From: Parasponia andersonii
Taxonomy: Eukaryota; Streptophyta; Magnoliopsida; Rosales; Cannabaceae
DNA length: 64,000 nt
Reading direction: 5' to 3'
Assembly (NCBI GenBank): GCA_002914805.1
Contig: JXTB01000228.1
Location: 37,214 to 101,213, forward strand
Made by a program: the position numbers and the translations under genes. The notes under the pieces were generated by a model, which was given only the letters and a program-made list of their open reading frames with translations, did no database searches and was not told the origin of the DNA. Below, one piece after another: positions 20,691 through 35,995 of this stretch (its first letter is position 1; each line of letters opens with the position of its first letter).

Positions 20691-21818
20691 GATATTTATA
20701 CATTAATATCTACATGATTTATGGGGTTTCGAACTTCTTATTAGATTCGAGTACTTTTTTTTATGTTTATAATTAACGGGCATACTTTATCTCTACTTTT
20801 TTTGCATATTATTTTATTTCTATAAAAACATACGGTTGAGAACTTTTCTTTTCTCCTTGAAGATTTGATGAATAAAATTTTGAATCATCTTTTACCTTTT
20901 TTGTGTTGTTCACCTCTTAATACTTGTATGGATATACTTCACTATTTCTCTATTAATTATACGTAGAATAATAATAATAACAATAATAACAACAACCAAA
21001 CAATCCATCTAACCCTTAACTAAAAATGCAATGGCTTAGACCCCATTTTAAGAAAGGCTCTAATATATAAAATATTTTAACTCTTATTATTTTTTTATAT
21101 TGATTTTTTTTTATCAAATGTCATTTTTTATGCTTTGGTCTCCTATTATAGAAAAGCTCCATCATCTTTCAAATAAAAAAAGAAAGGCTTTATACTTTTC
21201 AAATAAAAAAAGGGCCGCCACTTTTTAAATAAAAAATGTTCTCAATCATAGTTTTAAAGGGATATATTTCTCATATATTCATTTCTTTGTTTTTTAATAG
21301 ACAATACAAATCTCTAGTCATTATACTTTACTATTTTAGTTTTGTAAAGAAAAATATAGCTTGTGCAGATGTAGCAAATGTTAAATATTTTCTTCCTTAT
21401 ATTATTTTTATTTTAAATAATTATGTCAATAATATTTTTTTAATAATTGGTCTCGCTATTTTAGATGTAATTATAATTATAAAATAATTATAATAATTAT
21501 AAAATTTTCAAAGTACTCTATAAGTTGTATACAGTTTGATATATTATTTTATAGAATCTTGTACTTTATTAAGTCGTATATAGTTTGATGTATTATTTTC
21601 TGAAATAAATTATTTTATTAGACCGTTTACAGTTTTATATGTTATTTTTTAAAATCGCAATTTTCGTTAGGTCGTATATGGTTTGATATGTTATTTTTTG
21701 GAATCACTTATCACATAGTCAACACATGACTAAATGTCATTTGATAATTGACGGAAGTTTAGTTAACATATTAAAAGTTTGGAGATTGTTACTATATAAA
21801 TTTAAAATTTAGGGAATA
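20691..21818. repeat. AT-rich stretch with roughly 60-bp tandem units at 21515-21715
   Basis: In 21515-21715 a unit containing GTATAnnGTTTGATnTnTTATTTT recurs about four times with period near 60. Elsewhere low-complexity AT sequence with ATA-type microsatellites. No gene is supported. Confidence 0.6.
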
Positions 21819-22011
21819 AAGTGGTACTCAAGCAATAGTTCAAGGACATTATTATTAATAACCTTTTTTTTTCCCAAAAAGGCCCCTATTTTTAAATTTA
21901 GCTTAGTGCCCAAATTCTATTCTATTGAGACACTATGAAAACAACAACAATAATAATAATAATATTTAACTGCTAAAAAGAACAGGCACTTAGACATGTG
22001 CTATATAACTA

Positions 22012-22056
<45 letters not shown>

Positions 22057-22250
22057 TGCATCAAGTGGTACTCAAGTAATAGTTCAAGGGCATTATTTTT
22101 AATAACCTTTTCTTTTTTCCAAAACGGTCCCTATTTTTAAATTTAGCTTAGGGCCCAAATTCTATTCTATTGAGACATTGTGAAAACAATAATAATAATA
22201 ATATTTAACTGCTAAAAAGGACAGGTAATTAGACATGTGCTATATAACTA

Positions 22251-22295
<45 letters not shown>

Positions 22296-22304
22296 CATGC
22301 ATAA
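21819..22304. repeat. 244-bp tandem duplication, each copy ending in (TA)n
   Basis: Copies 21819-22062 and 22063-22304 share nearly all bases, including AAGTGGTACTCAAG at the start, an AAT microsatellite, ACTAGTATATATA, a (TA)n tract of about 40 bases and TGCATGCAT at the end. Confidence 0.88.
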
Positions 22305-24769
22305 AAATTTGTAGTATTACTGTCATCGAAAAAGTATTATAAACAAAAAAAATGATAATTATTAATTTTAATCATTTTTTAATATGATTTTAAAAATACA
22401 TGTTCGTCATCTATGTTTTGATTATATAGCTATAATTGAGTTATTTATTTGATCTAGTGTTCCTGATTTTGTTTTGTCATGTGATTATAATTATATAGAT
22501 TTTAATTTTGAAAGGTAAATTTCCTACGGAGATTGAAGTTGGCAGATCTCTATGGAATGGCTAATTATATAATATTTCTCATGCTTTGAAAAATAAAATT
22601 AATCAGAGCCGTAACTTGAATATTAAAATATGGTATTTATTTGCTTGATACTATGCGAATGTTGGTTCTTACTTATCCTTGTAAACCATGTAGAGTTGCT
22701 GTCAACAGAAGCTGGCTTTTTCGTAGAAAATAAAAGAAAAGGAAACGGTTTTCAATCAAGTTAAGATCGATGAGGTCTCGTATTAATTATATTAACTTTA
22801 GTTTCAACGATTTAATAAATTCTATATGTTTATATTCATGATCAATTTTGTAGTATCTGAGTTTAGAGCATATATATATATATATATATGTGGCTTCTTT
22901 AGATGAGACAAGATATATATATCTAGTTTTCTTATATGTGAAAGGTGTACATAAATTATGAATTAACGAAATCTAATTCAATCTTAGAACTGTTCATGTC
23001 AAATTATCAGAAAAAGGTTTGTTGAAAAATTGTGACTAATCTTAGAGATCATTATAAAAGAGATTTTAAGGACTTATCATCACGTAAATAGAAATAATTG
23101 ATTATTGAGAGCATGAGAGTTAGAAGTCTACTATAAGCATATCTCTATTGTGTGCTCAATGAGTTTTCTCTCTATTAATGATATAGAGGAGAAGAGTGTA
23201 TATGTTTGATTTGACCTAAGAACTAAAATCCTATAATTTTTACTTTATATACTTACACCCACTTGAGACTCTATTAGTTAAAACTAGGTTATTAATGGGT
23301 ATCTATACATTATAAAGCCCATACTCAATTAGTTAGTTCCCGAGTCTATAAATTAGATCACTAGCTAATTTACTTAATCAATATAGTCCAAATATTATAT
23401 AATTATTATTAACTGATCTAATAATCTCTCACTTGGACTATATAAGTTATCCAAAAATAATTATATAATGAAATTTAAGTGTGTTATATAATGAAATTTA
23501 AGTGTGTGTTTTATTGTTATTTTATTAAGAAATAACTTCTTGTTACAATCTAGTCCATCTAATATATCAACATCGAACCAAAGCGATCTTTATTGCACTT
23601 AGATAGGCAATTAGATTCGTCAATGATTACCATATCAATACACTTAATGACATATATCAAGTATAGATGTGTAGTATGGAAATTCTATAAAAAGTGATCT
23701 TACATGTCTATTTCTTATTGGTCCAACTTTATGATTCCAACGAATCAACCTTAATCTTTCATTTGATGTGAAATTGTAATTTAATGCAATAGAAAGAAAA
23801 TAAAATATAAATTTTGAATTTGAAAGAAAACTATCACTTTATTGATATCAAATGACAAATGTGTCTCGTTATAAAATAACGTCTAAAATCTAACTTCCAC
23901 TAATTGAAGTTATTAAATTTTAAGCTACATTTATGGTATGTATATTTACTTCTTAACTTTTTGATGTATACTAAAATTAACCTTTAAAAATTTATTTATG
24001 TACAAATAATTTATAATTATGCTAATTTTTACGTTTCTTTGTATGTACCTATTAATTTTGATTGTATCTAATTTTTATTATTATAAGTTATATATGTATC
24101 TTAGGATAAAAAATTATAAGTATTAAACTTATACTGCTCTTTTAAATTAATAAATATTTACTTATCGATTGATTAATAAATTATTTATTTATGAATAAAT
24201 AAGTAACTTATATAAAATAATATTTTTTTAGTCCTAATAATATTAACTTATAGAGATTTTACTGTATTCTCTAATCTTTTTCAAAATTACAATGACGTCT
24301 CCTAAAATGAAAAATAATGAAAATGTTTGGCAAAAAGGAAAAAATATTGAGAAAATCTTTAAAATTCCTAGGCCTAGCTATATTACGTTTTACATGTAAA
24401 GAATTCGTTATTTTTTTAAGAATAACAGAAAAAACGATCTTTTTAAGCTTAGCTATATTACTTTATTTATGTAGACAATTAGTTAATTTATTTAAGAATA
24501 ATTAATTCTTAATTAAATGAAATTAAATGGATAAATAGTAAACTGTTAGCCAAATTTGAATGGTAGAAAAATGTGTATTTGAAACCCTTTTGGTTTTATT
24601 TTTGGTCCATAGAAGTTATTATAGTCTGACATAAAATAAGGTATGCTAGTAATATTTTTTCTATACTTCCATTTTTTTTAATTGCATTCTCAAATGAACA
24701 ATTTCTTTTATACCTTCTTTTGAAATTTAATTTTTCAAAAATAGTTTTAGACAATTATATTAAAGAATA
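22305..24769. other. AT-rich; probable LTR fragment near 23000-23900
   Basis: No gene is supported. The segment 23100-23900 contains TCTCTCACTTGGACTATATAAG and CTTTATTGATATCAAATGAC, phrases like those in minus-oriented copia LTRs such as the solo LTR at 17509, so it is probably an old LTR piece. A (TA)n tract lies at 22866-22890. Confidence 0.4.
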
Positions 24770-24917
24770 TCCAAAACTCACGATTCACGGATTCAGTGTT
24801 TCTTTCTCCTCTTCTTCCCTCTTCCTTCGAAGTATGACTGGCTATATCGTCGTCGTCCGTCCGCCGTCGCCTACTTGCCGTTCAACTGCAGCAAAGGAAG
24901 TTAAGGTTTTTTTTCTT
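24770..24917 (+). other. Candidate 5' UTR exon and promoter side of the RIO2 pseudogene
   Basis: A C/T-rich and CGTCGTC-rich stretch of higher GC than its surroundings ends near AAGGAAGTTAAG, followed by GTTTTTTT. It could be the non-coding first exon, spliced to the acceptor at 26701-26705. Inferred. Confidence 0.4.
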
Positions 24918-26742
24918 TCTTTTTTATTTTTTTTTTCCCTCTCAATAATGGAAGGAGAATAATTTTAATTTATCGTTTTTGTTATGCAAATTTTATCTGA
25001 TGAGTTTTGTCTGAAAACTTGGGTTTTTAATTTCTACTGTTTTGGTAATATTTTGTCTTATGATTTCGGGGTTAGTTTAGGACTGCTTTACAGCCGTTAA
25101 TTTTGATTTATGATAGAGATTGAGCTACAATTACTTTTTATTTCACTTTCTTTTGGTCAAATTATTCATTATCTATTGGTTTAGTTTTAGTTGGTAGTAA
25201 GTTTGTCTAAATGGGTGGCCTTATACGTGTCTCAAGCAATTTTGGCCTCCAATTTCTGTAATTTGTTTTTCCTTTTAATTTTAACAAGTAATAGGAATAA
25301 GGTGCCGTAAGACTAGTTTCTTCTTTTTGATTGCGAGGCAGGTACATTCGGTTATGAGTTGGAACTTCTTTACTTGTTTTGAAAATGATATGAGCATATG
25401 GTTCCGCTCCCCATTTTTAGAGAACGCCGCTACTTCTTTTGAACATTTTGCTACTTGACCGCCGAGGGAAATTGGAGTCCATGAAATTATATTACTTGCA
25501 TTGGTACTTAAGTCATTGGAGAATTTATACTTCTTTATGGATTGAATTTACACTTTAGTGTTTCTTGTATTTGGTATTGTGTGCTTTTTAGTTTGTTTTG
25601 CTTATTCAACCTTCACATCAGCTACTACGCCTCTGAAAAGAATTCGATACTTCTGCTGATTGGTGCCTTTTTATTTATTTATTTATTTATTTTTTTTGAC
25701 AACACTGTAAAAGTTTATCCCTTTGACATTCCACAAGTGGAGCTTGGGGCAGAACCATAGATAACATTTGTGGTGGCTGATTAATTTTTCGATTTTTCTT
25801 TGATTATTTTTATGTGTTTGAAGTTTGAAATTGTTCAAAAATCATTGATCATGTATTTAAATGTAGCTCGACTGTATAATTATGCCAGTGAACATCTGTA
25901 GTTTTATTAGTTAATTCGTAGTGTTGATTGATCAAAATTTGTAGTTTAATTAATGTCACATAAAAATGAGTCTATCTCATTTTGTGGTGAAAAACTATTA
26001 TCATCAAACAAAAGTTGTTTCCAAATTAAGCTCATCAAAACACATATCCTGTTTCTATTACATTTTCAGGACGAAAATAATACAGTCAGTCTCTTTGACT
26101 CAGAAAGAATAAAGAGACAGTTCAACCAACATGTTTTTACTAACTAATTCCACATTCTTTGTTTCAGTACGCCCTTTCAAAAGTACTGTTTTCCAGTCGC
26201 GAACCACTCAGGCCCTGTTTTTTTAAGGCAGTCTTTAGCTATAAGAAAATTTGTATCTGTTCAAGCATGACTTCAAATTTGAAGTGCAATCTCATTGCTA
26301 CAACCTGTCCAAACTGACCGATGATCTGCCCATATCAATAGTTGCTCTATCTATATGATAATAAAGTTGAACTACTAATGTAATAAATACAACACTGAGA
26401 TAATACTAGTAAAAATGAATTTGATGCATTTGGTTTTTCACTCAATTCAAAAATTTTAGCAAGAGTTAGATATCATATCCCAAGTGATTTTCCATGATGG
26501 GGTTTGTGAAATTGATAGTAAAGTTGTGTTTGTTTCTGTGCTTTGTGGGTTTACTTGTTTATAATTGATGCAGCTGTAAAGAATTTGCATGACTCGGAAA
26601 AAGAAATGGATGCTTTATCTATGTACTTGCGTTATCTTTGAAGTAATGCTTGTATCTTGTTCAATGAGATCAAATATTTTAATCTTGTTTTTATATTTGT
26701 AACAGTACTGGACGCAAGATTCATAACTAAAAGAAGCAGACA
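24918..26742 (+). other. Probable 5' UTR intron of the RIO2 pseudogene
   Basis: T-rich sequence without coding potential, ending in TTTTTATATTTGTAACAG at 26705, followed by 37 bases of UTR before the ATG at 26743. Confidence 0.4.
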
Positions 26743-30174
<3,432 letters not shown>

Positions 30175-30744
30175 GTAAAATTATAATATACTCAGGAAAC
30201 TCAGATAATTGTTGATTGTCAAATCTCATGCCAGAGAAAATAGAGACATTTGGTGGAAGCATTCTATTCGTGGTGATTCTTGATCTCTAAAATTAAGTAA
30301 TTGCTTATATGTTACTCAAGTAATTAATATAGCATAAATGAGCATAAAATTCTAGGACAGGTTATATATATATAACAGTAGGTAGTTAAGTTAGTTAAGA
30401 AGAATATATATAACTTGGTGAGTAGTGGAATTGAAACAAACTAAAGTGTCAAAAATATTGAAAGATAAATATACAATTAACAGGGAAATAAAACTGTTAT
30501 ATTAAGAATTACCAAAAACAAGGTAAATAGGGCATTTGTACAGCTTGGCCTTTATAAAGTTCTCAATGAGAATTCTAAACTAAATGTATGTAATTGATGA
30601 TGATTTGGGTAAGAAAATGTTGCTCTTATTTATGATGAACAAGAAATTGATCATTTATAAATGTGAGCTTATATATAAAAACATTAGGTACGAAACTTTA
30701 GTGATTAGTTAAAGACATGTACTCATGTTCAATATGATCAACTA
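30175..30744. other. AT-rich, nothing recognised
   Basis: No C-terminal RIO2 exon and no repeat is seen between the last RIO2 exon and the inverted repeat. Confidence 0.5.
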
Positions 30745-32440
30745 TTTATTTTTATAAATATGCCATGCTAATATGAGAATTAAATAAGAGAGTGAGAAGA
30801 AGGCTTAGCTTAAGGGACACAGAGTCTGAAGGGTAGACTAAGTAGCTAGCTGTTGTGTGCATGAAAAATGAGCTAATCATACATTGTAGATATGAAAATA
30901 GCTTGTACTTGTTGTAAGTTTGATGCTAAAATGATGTGATTGGAGGGTAAAAATGATATAGTATGATATGCAAGTGTTTGAGGTTATTTTTAGTATATTG
31001 GGTAGTATAGAACTAGGAATTGAAATAGATTTTAGTGGCTGTAAAAGTTGATTACGAGGGGGCAGAAAAAGAGAAAATATTGAGAAAAGATAGAAGTTTC
31101 AGGTCTGAAAATGCTTTGAAAGTAGTTGTCAAATTGCAGAGTTGTTGGTCCTATTTATAGGCCAAATACTTAATGATTAATGCTGGAGACAAGAAGACAA
31201 AAACTTGATTGCAGAGGAAATATTTTGCCAAGTAGCAAAACTATCTCTTCTTGGTTTTTAACAAACCGTGTTCTGCAACTGGTATTAGATAGAAATCAGC
31301 TGCTAAATCATCATCAAATTGCTAAATGACATCTCAATTTCCTCAATTTATTCTAAGATGATTTCAGGTGCTGTCATAGATGGTTTCGGATGAAAGCCAG
31401 ATTCTAAAACCATTATAATGGTTTCGGATGAAAGCCAGATTCTAAAACCATTATACTATCTGGTTTTGAGCTCTTTGTTTCTGCATGCAAACAGGACCTA
31501 TGTTCCGGAGTAAGTCCCTAATTCATAATTAAATTTAAATTTGTTAAGGTGTTCCTCATTATTAGCTTAGGTTGAATTTATTTAAGCTGGAAAGGTAGAG
31601 AAAAACAGAGCACTATAGTGACATTTTAGGGCTAGAATTCAGTGATCATTTAGGTATTTTACACTATACCCTAAACCCGGGTTTCTAAAAGAGGGGTTAT
31701 GTGTGTAAATTGAAGGAAATGAGCATTATTCTTATGCAGAAATATAGAACCCAAAACTAGGTGGTTTACCAGTATTAAAACACAGTTTTTAGCTAAAATC
31801 ATCTAGGTGGCAACTTCAGATGTTATCCTAGGCGAATTTGTGGAATTTAAGGGAGTCATTTAGCAATTTGTGAATGATTTGGTAGCTGGTTTTACGCAAT
31901 ACTGGCTGCAGTACATGGTTTGTTGAAAACTAAAAAAAAGACAGCCTTGCCACTTGGCTGGATGTTCCTTCTAGAATCAGGTTTTTTGTTCCTTTGTCTT
32001 TAACACTAATCATTGCTCATTTAACCTATAAATAAGACGAAATCATTTTGCAAAAAGCAGACCACTTTAGAGCATTTTAGACCTTAAATTCCTATATTCT
32101 CTCAACCTGCTGTTTGTTTTTGCTTCGTGTACTTACTTATTGCAGCCACTAAAAATCTACTCTAATCCTAAATTTTACTCCACTTGATAACCTAAAATAA
32201 TCTTAAGATCCCTGCATCTCATCGTATATCATTTTTCTTATTTAAGTTACACCATTCAAACATCAAACCTATAACAGGTACAATCCATTTTCATACCTGC
32301 ATTGTATGATCAGTTCATTTTTCATGCACATAACGGCAAGCTATTTGATATGCTCTTTGGATTGGTAGTCCCCTAAGCTAACTCTTTTCTCCGTTCTCTT
32401 ATTTCATTTCTCATATTCATACTACATGCTTTTATAAACA
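30745..32440. repeat. Large inverted repeat: two arms of about 630 bp around a 430-bp spacer
   Basis: Left arm about 30745-31375, right arm about 31805-32440, alignable end to end as reverse complements with short gaps, near 70-75% identity by eye. Shared landmarks include GTGCATGAAAAATGA (30858; complement near 32325), AGATTTTTAGTGGCTG-type sequence (31030; complement near 32145) and TTGCTAAATGAC (31318; complement near 31860). Each arm carries a TATA-like CTATAAATA pointing outward (minus at 31160-31151, plus at 32026-32035). The spacer has a 37-bp tandem duplication at 31382-31455. No coding sequence is seen. It could be a transposon with long terminal inverted repeats or two LTR-like units in opposite orientation. 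Confidence 0.75.
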
Positions 32441-32510
32441 TATTGGAAAGCTTTGGCATTTAGGTTAAGCCTAAAAGGTTGAAACTTTGGGGCTGATTAG
32501 CTATAATATA

Positions 32511-32702
32511 TGTGTAATATCCAGCTGTGTAAATATGTGTATTTGAGGATAATTATCTCTAGAAATCAAGCTGTATTCAATTGTATTTTTTCCATTTATT
32601 TTGTAGTTTCACGTTCTTTGTGAACTCTATAAGTACCGAGGTTGTGAATCTTATTTTATTAATGAGAAATATACAGTTTAGACTCTAAGATTAGAGCCTA
32701 TA
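32511..32702 (+). repeat. 5' LTR of a copia element (approximate)
   Basis: A stretch starting near TGTGTAATATCCAG and ending just before a primer site. Contains AGTTTAGACTCTAAGATTAGAG at its end. Only the right edge is well supported, by the primer site. Confidence 0.5.
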
Positions 32703-32715
32703 TGGTATCAAAGCC
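32703..32715 (+). promoter_or_regulatory. Primer binding site, initiator tRNA-Met type
   Basis: TGGTATCAAAGCC differs by one base from the common copia site TGGTATCAGAGCC and follows the LTR directly. Confidence 0.75.
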
Positions 32716-32899
32716 AAATGCTCTTTAGAAACCCTAGCCCATCTTTTTTTTCTTGTCTTAAAGTGTCTCTTCCTTGTCCTAAACAGCTAGCAACCTGTTT
32801 GATACAACCGCCTTCAATCCCTACTATTGTCCCTACAGCCACAACTGAGTCCCCTGAAACTAAAATAGCCGATTCTCACTTTGTCTAAATCACGAATAT

Positions 32900-33890
32900 C
32901 CAACTGAATGAAGGTAATAGGTCTCAATCAGTCTAGATGTATATTTAAGGGAGAGGAAAGATAGGCTATCTGACAGATGAGATTGCCACTCCTGCAAAAT
33001 CAGATCCTTCTTATGCAACATGGAATGCTGAGAATTCAAGGATTATGGTGTGATTAGTTAACTCTATGGATGAAGAAATCAGTGCCAACTACATGTGTTA
33101 TCCCATTGTTAAAGAACTTTTAGATAATGTGTGCCAAATGTATTTTGATCTGGAAAATCAATCTTAGAATCACGAGTTGCAGTTGAAAATTGGAGAAGTT
33201 CGGCCAGGAGAAAACAGTATGACAAAGTATTTTAATGTCCTGAAAGGTCTATGGCAAGACCTTGATCTGTTCAGTGACTACGAATGGAAGTCCTAATGAT
33301 TTTAACCATTATAAAAAGATGGTGGAAAGCACAAGGATCTTCAAATTCTTGACTGGTCTTAATGTTGAATTCGATAAAGTCAGGGGGAGGATTATTGGGA
33401 GACGATCGCTTCCTCCAATTGGAGAAGTTTTTTTTTTTTTTCCTCTAAAGTTAGGAGGGAAGAGTGTCGTCGAGGTGTCATGCTGGGTAAGAAGGTTGCT
33501 GTTGGTCCAGTGGAAAACTCAGCACTTGTTGCTGCCAATTCTTTTGGTTTTGCTGGAAATCGGCCATATAATCAGCGGAGATTTGATGAGAAACCTTGAG
33601 TGTGGTGTGATTATTCTAATAAACCACGCCATACTCGAAAAACTTGTTGGAAGCTCTATAGAAAATCAGCAAACTGGAAAAGTAATAAGCAGGGGGATAA
33701 AGGTAGCAACACAACACCAACTGCAACTGAAGCTGAGACCAATTTTATTAGTATGGAGTAAATGGATCACCTTCTTCAACTGCTAAAAACCAATCCTTCA
33801 TCTGGTATTCTTACAGGTTCTGTTGCATAAACAAGTAGTACTACTAGTGCTGCGAGGTCATCATTGGCCTCGCCGTGCCTTCATAACACA
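32900..33890 (+). pseudogene. Copia gag remnant (RE1/Retrofit-like)
   Basis: Reads GYLTDEIATPAKSDPSYATW, then EVRPGENSMTKYFNVLKGLW, then FKFLTGLNVEFDKVRGRII and RRSLPPIGEVF. These match the gag of RE1-like plant copia elements. A run of about 14 T at 33427-33441 shifts the frame; beyond it the expected downstream gag sequence resumes in another frame, with a zinc-knuckle remnant in which one Cys is Ser (CDYSNKPRHTRKTCW). Stops occur throughout. No protease, integrase or RT follows: the element is cut off near 33890. Confidence 0.8.
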
Positions 33891-34156
33891 TAGATAGTTC
33901 TCCAATCTGGGAGCTTGGTTCTTTTGATAACAGGTTCCCTTTCTTCCAGTAAGTTTATCTCCATTTGAGAGTTGGTGGAAGGACCTTTTTCTTCATAATC
34001 TTCTGGAGCTAGTGAAAGTCTATGTAGCCTTGTTTCATCAACATTATCAGCCATATCATTAAAGAAAACAACTTCAATCTAGTGCACTTCTTCTTTAGAA
34101 AATGGAGCCTTAGTAGCTGGAATCCGAATCTCTTTCTTTCTTTTTATTGTGTTAAG

Positions 34157-34393
34157 GCATTAATGCAAATGTGGAACGCACTACATGATTATGATGAATC
34201 CAAGCCCTTCGAAGTAATGAGTGATAGGATACATCTGCTTCTATCACATAGAACTTAGTAGGAGCCTTGATAGGTGCATTAATGCAATGTGGAACGCACT
34301 ACATGATTATGATGAATCCAAGCCCTTCGAAGTAATGAGTGATAGGATACATCTGCTTCTATCACATAGAACTTAGTAGGAGCCTTGATAGGT
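34157..34393. repeat. 119-bp tandem duplication
   Basis: 34157-34275 and 34276-34393 are the same except for one missing A. It covers the 3' end of the gypsy protease remnant. Confidence 0.92.
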
Positions 34394-34701
34394 CCTAGCT
34401 GTAGATCCACATTGATATGTCCTTTTGTGACGTAAGTATTTGAGGCAAAAGTGACTAATAGAGTTGCCTGAGTCACAAGCCTATTCTTAGGAATTTCGGC
34501 TACTTTGAATGTCTGCCAAGGTATCATGTTGATTGATGAACCATTGTCTGTCATTGCCCTTTTGAATTTTAAATCGTTTACTTTGGCCTCCACATACAGG
34601 GGCTTGTTGTGATTGAAATTCAGAACTCGAGAATCCTTTCTTGTGATATTTATGGCATCTTCTTGTTGTCTTGACGTCTTCCTTATGGCTTTACTAGCCA
34701 T
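34279..34701 (-). pseudogene. Gypsy protease remnant (Tat-like)
   Basis: Minus strand: YVEAKVNDLKFKRAMTDNGS, SSINMIPWQTFK and VDLQLGPIKAPTKFYV followed by DVSYHSLLRRAWIH. The D-N-G-S-S-I-N-M-I-P active-site pattern and the following G-H-I/V-D-L-Q-L-G-P segment match retropepsins of Tat-type elements. It runs into the tandem duplication and no RT follows on that side. Confidence 0.8.
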
Positions 34702-34890
34702 ATAATACTGTGGTTTGATACTTCCAAGATTACTTTAGCAGCCTTATTCCTTCTTCACCAAATTCCAAAGTGTCAAACAAGGCTTTGAACACTTTTAACT
34801 TCACCAAGAATTCTGTATTAACATCTCATTATTTAGGCTCATTAACCTTTTCCTTCACTATTGTTTCAATGTTTTGCATAGTAGTACAAG

Positions 34891-35995
34891 TCATGACTTG
34901 CCCTTTTCCACTGTGATTTGGAAATGGATTGGTGTTGGCTTCTTGAGTTTGACTATTTGTCCTTTACTCACTTTGTAATGGTACAACTTTCTTATAGCAT
35001 AACAATCAACTGTTGAATGAGTCATTTTCTTATAAAATAGGCAATACTTCGGGTTCCTCTTTTCTTCTTGAGTTGGAGGCTGACTCATCGGAAGAGCTTT
35101 CGAAGCTCCATCTTTAAGCCAAGCTCGCACCAATGCTTCCATTTTTTTTTTTAATTATTTAGGGATATTTCTTGTGGGATTTGGAGTGGACTTTTATTGG
35201 ATTTCTCAGCAATAGACATTTCTCTCTCTTTTGCTTCGAAATGATTTATTCTCGGAATTGTTGACTGTGGTATAGCTATTTTTGGCCTTATGTTTCCTAT
35301 CAACCTATTGTCATTATAATCTTAGTATTTTTGGCTCTTTCCTTTAACTCAGCAAAGGTGGTAATCACATAGTTCATGATATGAAGCCTATATTTCGGAT
35401 CCATTTTTTTAATGCGCATATCTATCATATGTTTTTTAGTACTAAATCTTGACAATCTTGAGCCTTTTCTTAACTTGTTGACAAGTCCTACCAAAGACTC
35501 CTCCTTTCTTTTAAATTCTTAAGATAAGTCGGTAAATGTGCACTTTGAATATACCACGCAAAAAGTTGACCAGTTTTTAATACTAGGAGATCAACAAACC
35601 AGTCATATGCTCTTCTTGTGAGAGACTTGGAAAATTCCCTCATTCTAAGCTTTTCATCACAATTAGAGGGCCCTAAATCATCTAGGAAACTAATCACATA
35701 TTTTTTTAGCATTTTCTAATCTGGCAGTAAAGGTTCTAAATCTAGGATTGACATAATCCTTAGGATATGGCTTTGACAGGAAGTGAGATGGATAAGGAGG
35801 TTGAAAATCAATCTTCTTTAAATCTTTGCTTGATCTATTTTCAGTATTTCTAGGCTTTCCTCCTTGGTAAAATACTCACTACTTATGCTCGAAGCAGTCA
35901 TGGTAGTCGTATCATATTTGTTGCAGCCACAACAGGAGTAGCTGGTGGAGCTACCATTGCATTAGGAGTCTCGGTTTGGACTACTCTAGGGCCAA
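34891..35995 (-). pseudogene. Gypsy gag remnant
   Basis: Three open blocks on the minus strand. 35712-35488: FLDDLGPSNCDEKLRMREFS, KSLTRRAYDWF. 35494-35300: LRKGSRLSRF and KKMDPKYRLHIMNYVITTFA. 35142-34891: NPKYCLFYKKMTHSTVDCYA. Together they follow the order of a plant gypsy gag (capsid followed by a Cys/His region), upstream of the protease. Blocks are separated by stops. Confidence 0.75.

Noticed and set aside
21236..21487. 83-codon plus-strand ORF rich in Ile and Phe
   Set aside because: AT-rich DNA gives such hydrophobic frames by chance; it runs into simple sequence.
31660..31700. CCCTAAACCC as a telomere-like repeat
   Set aside because: Only one and a half units of the plant telomere motif; not an array.
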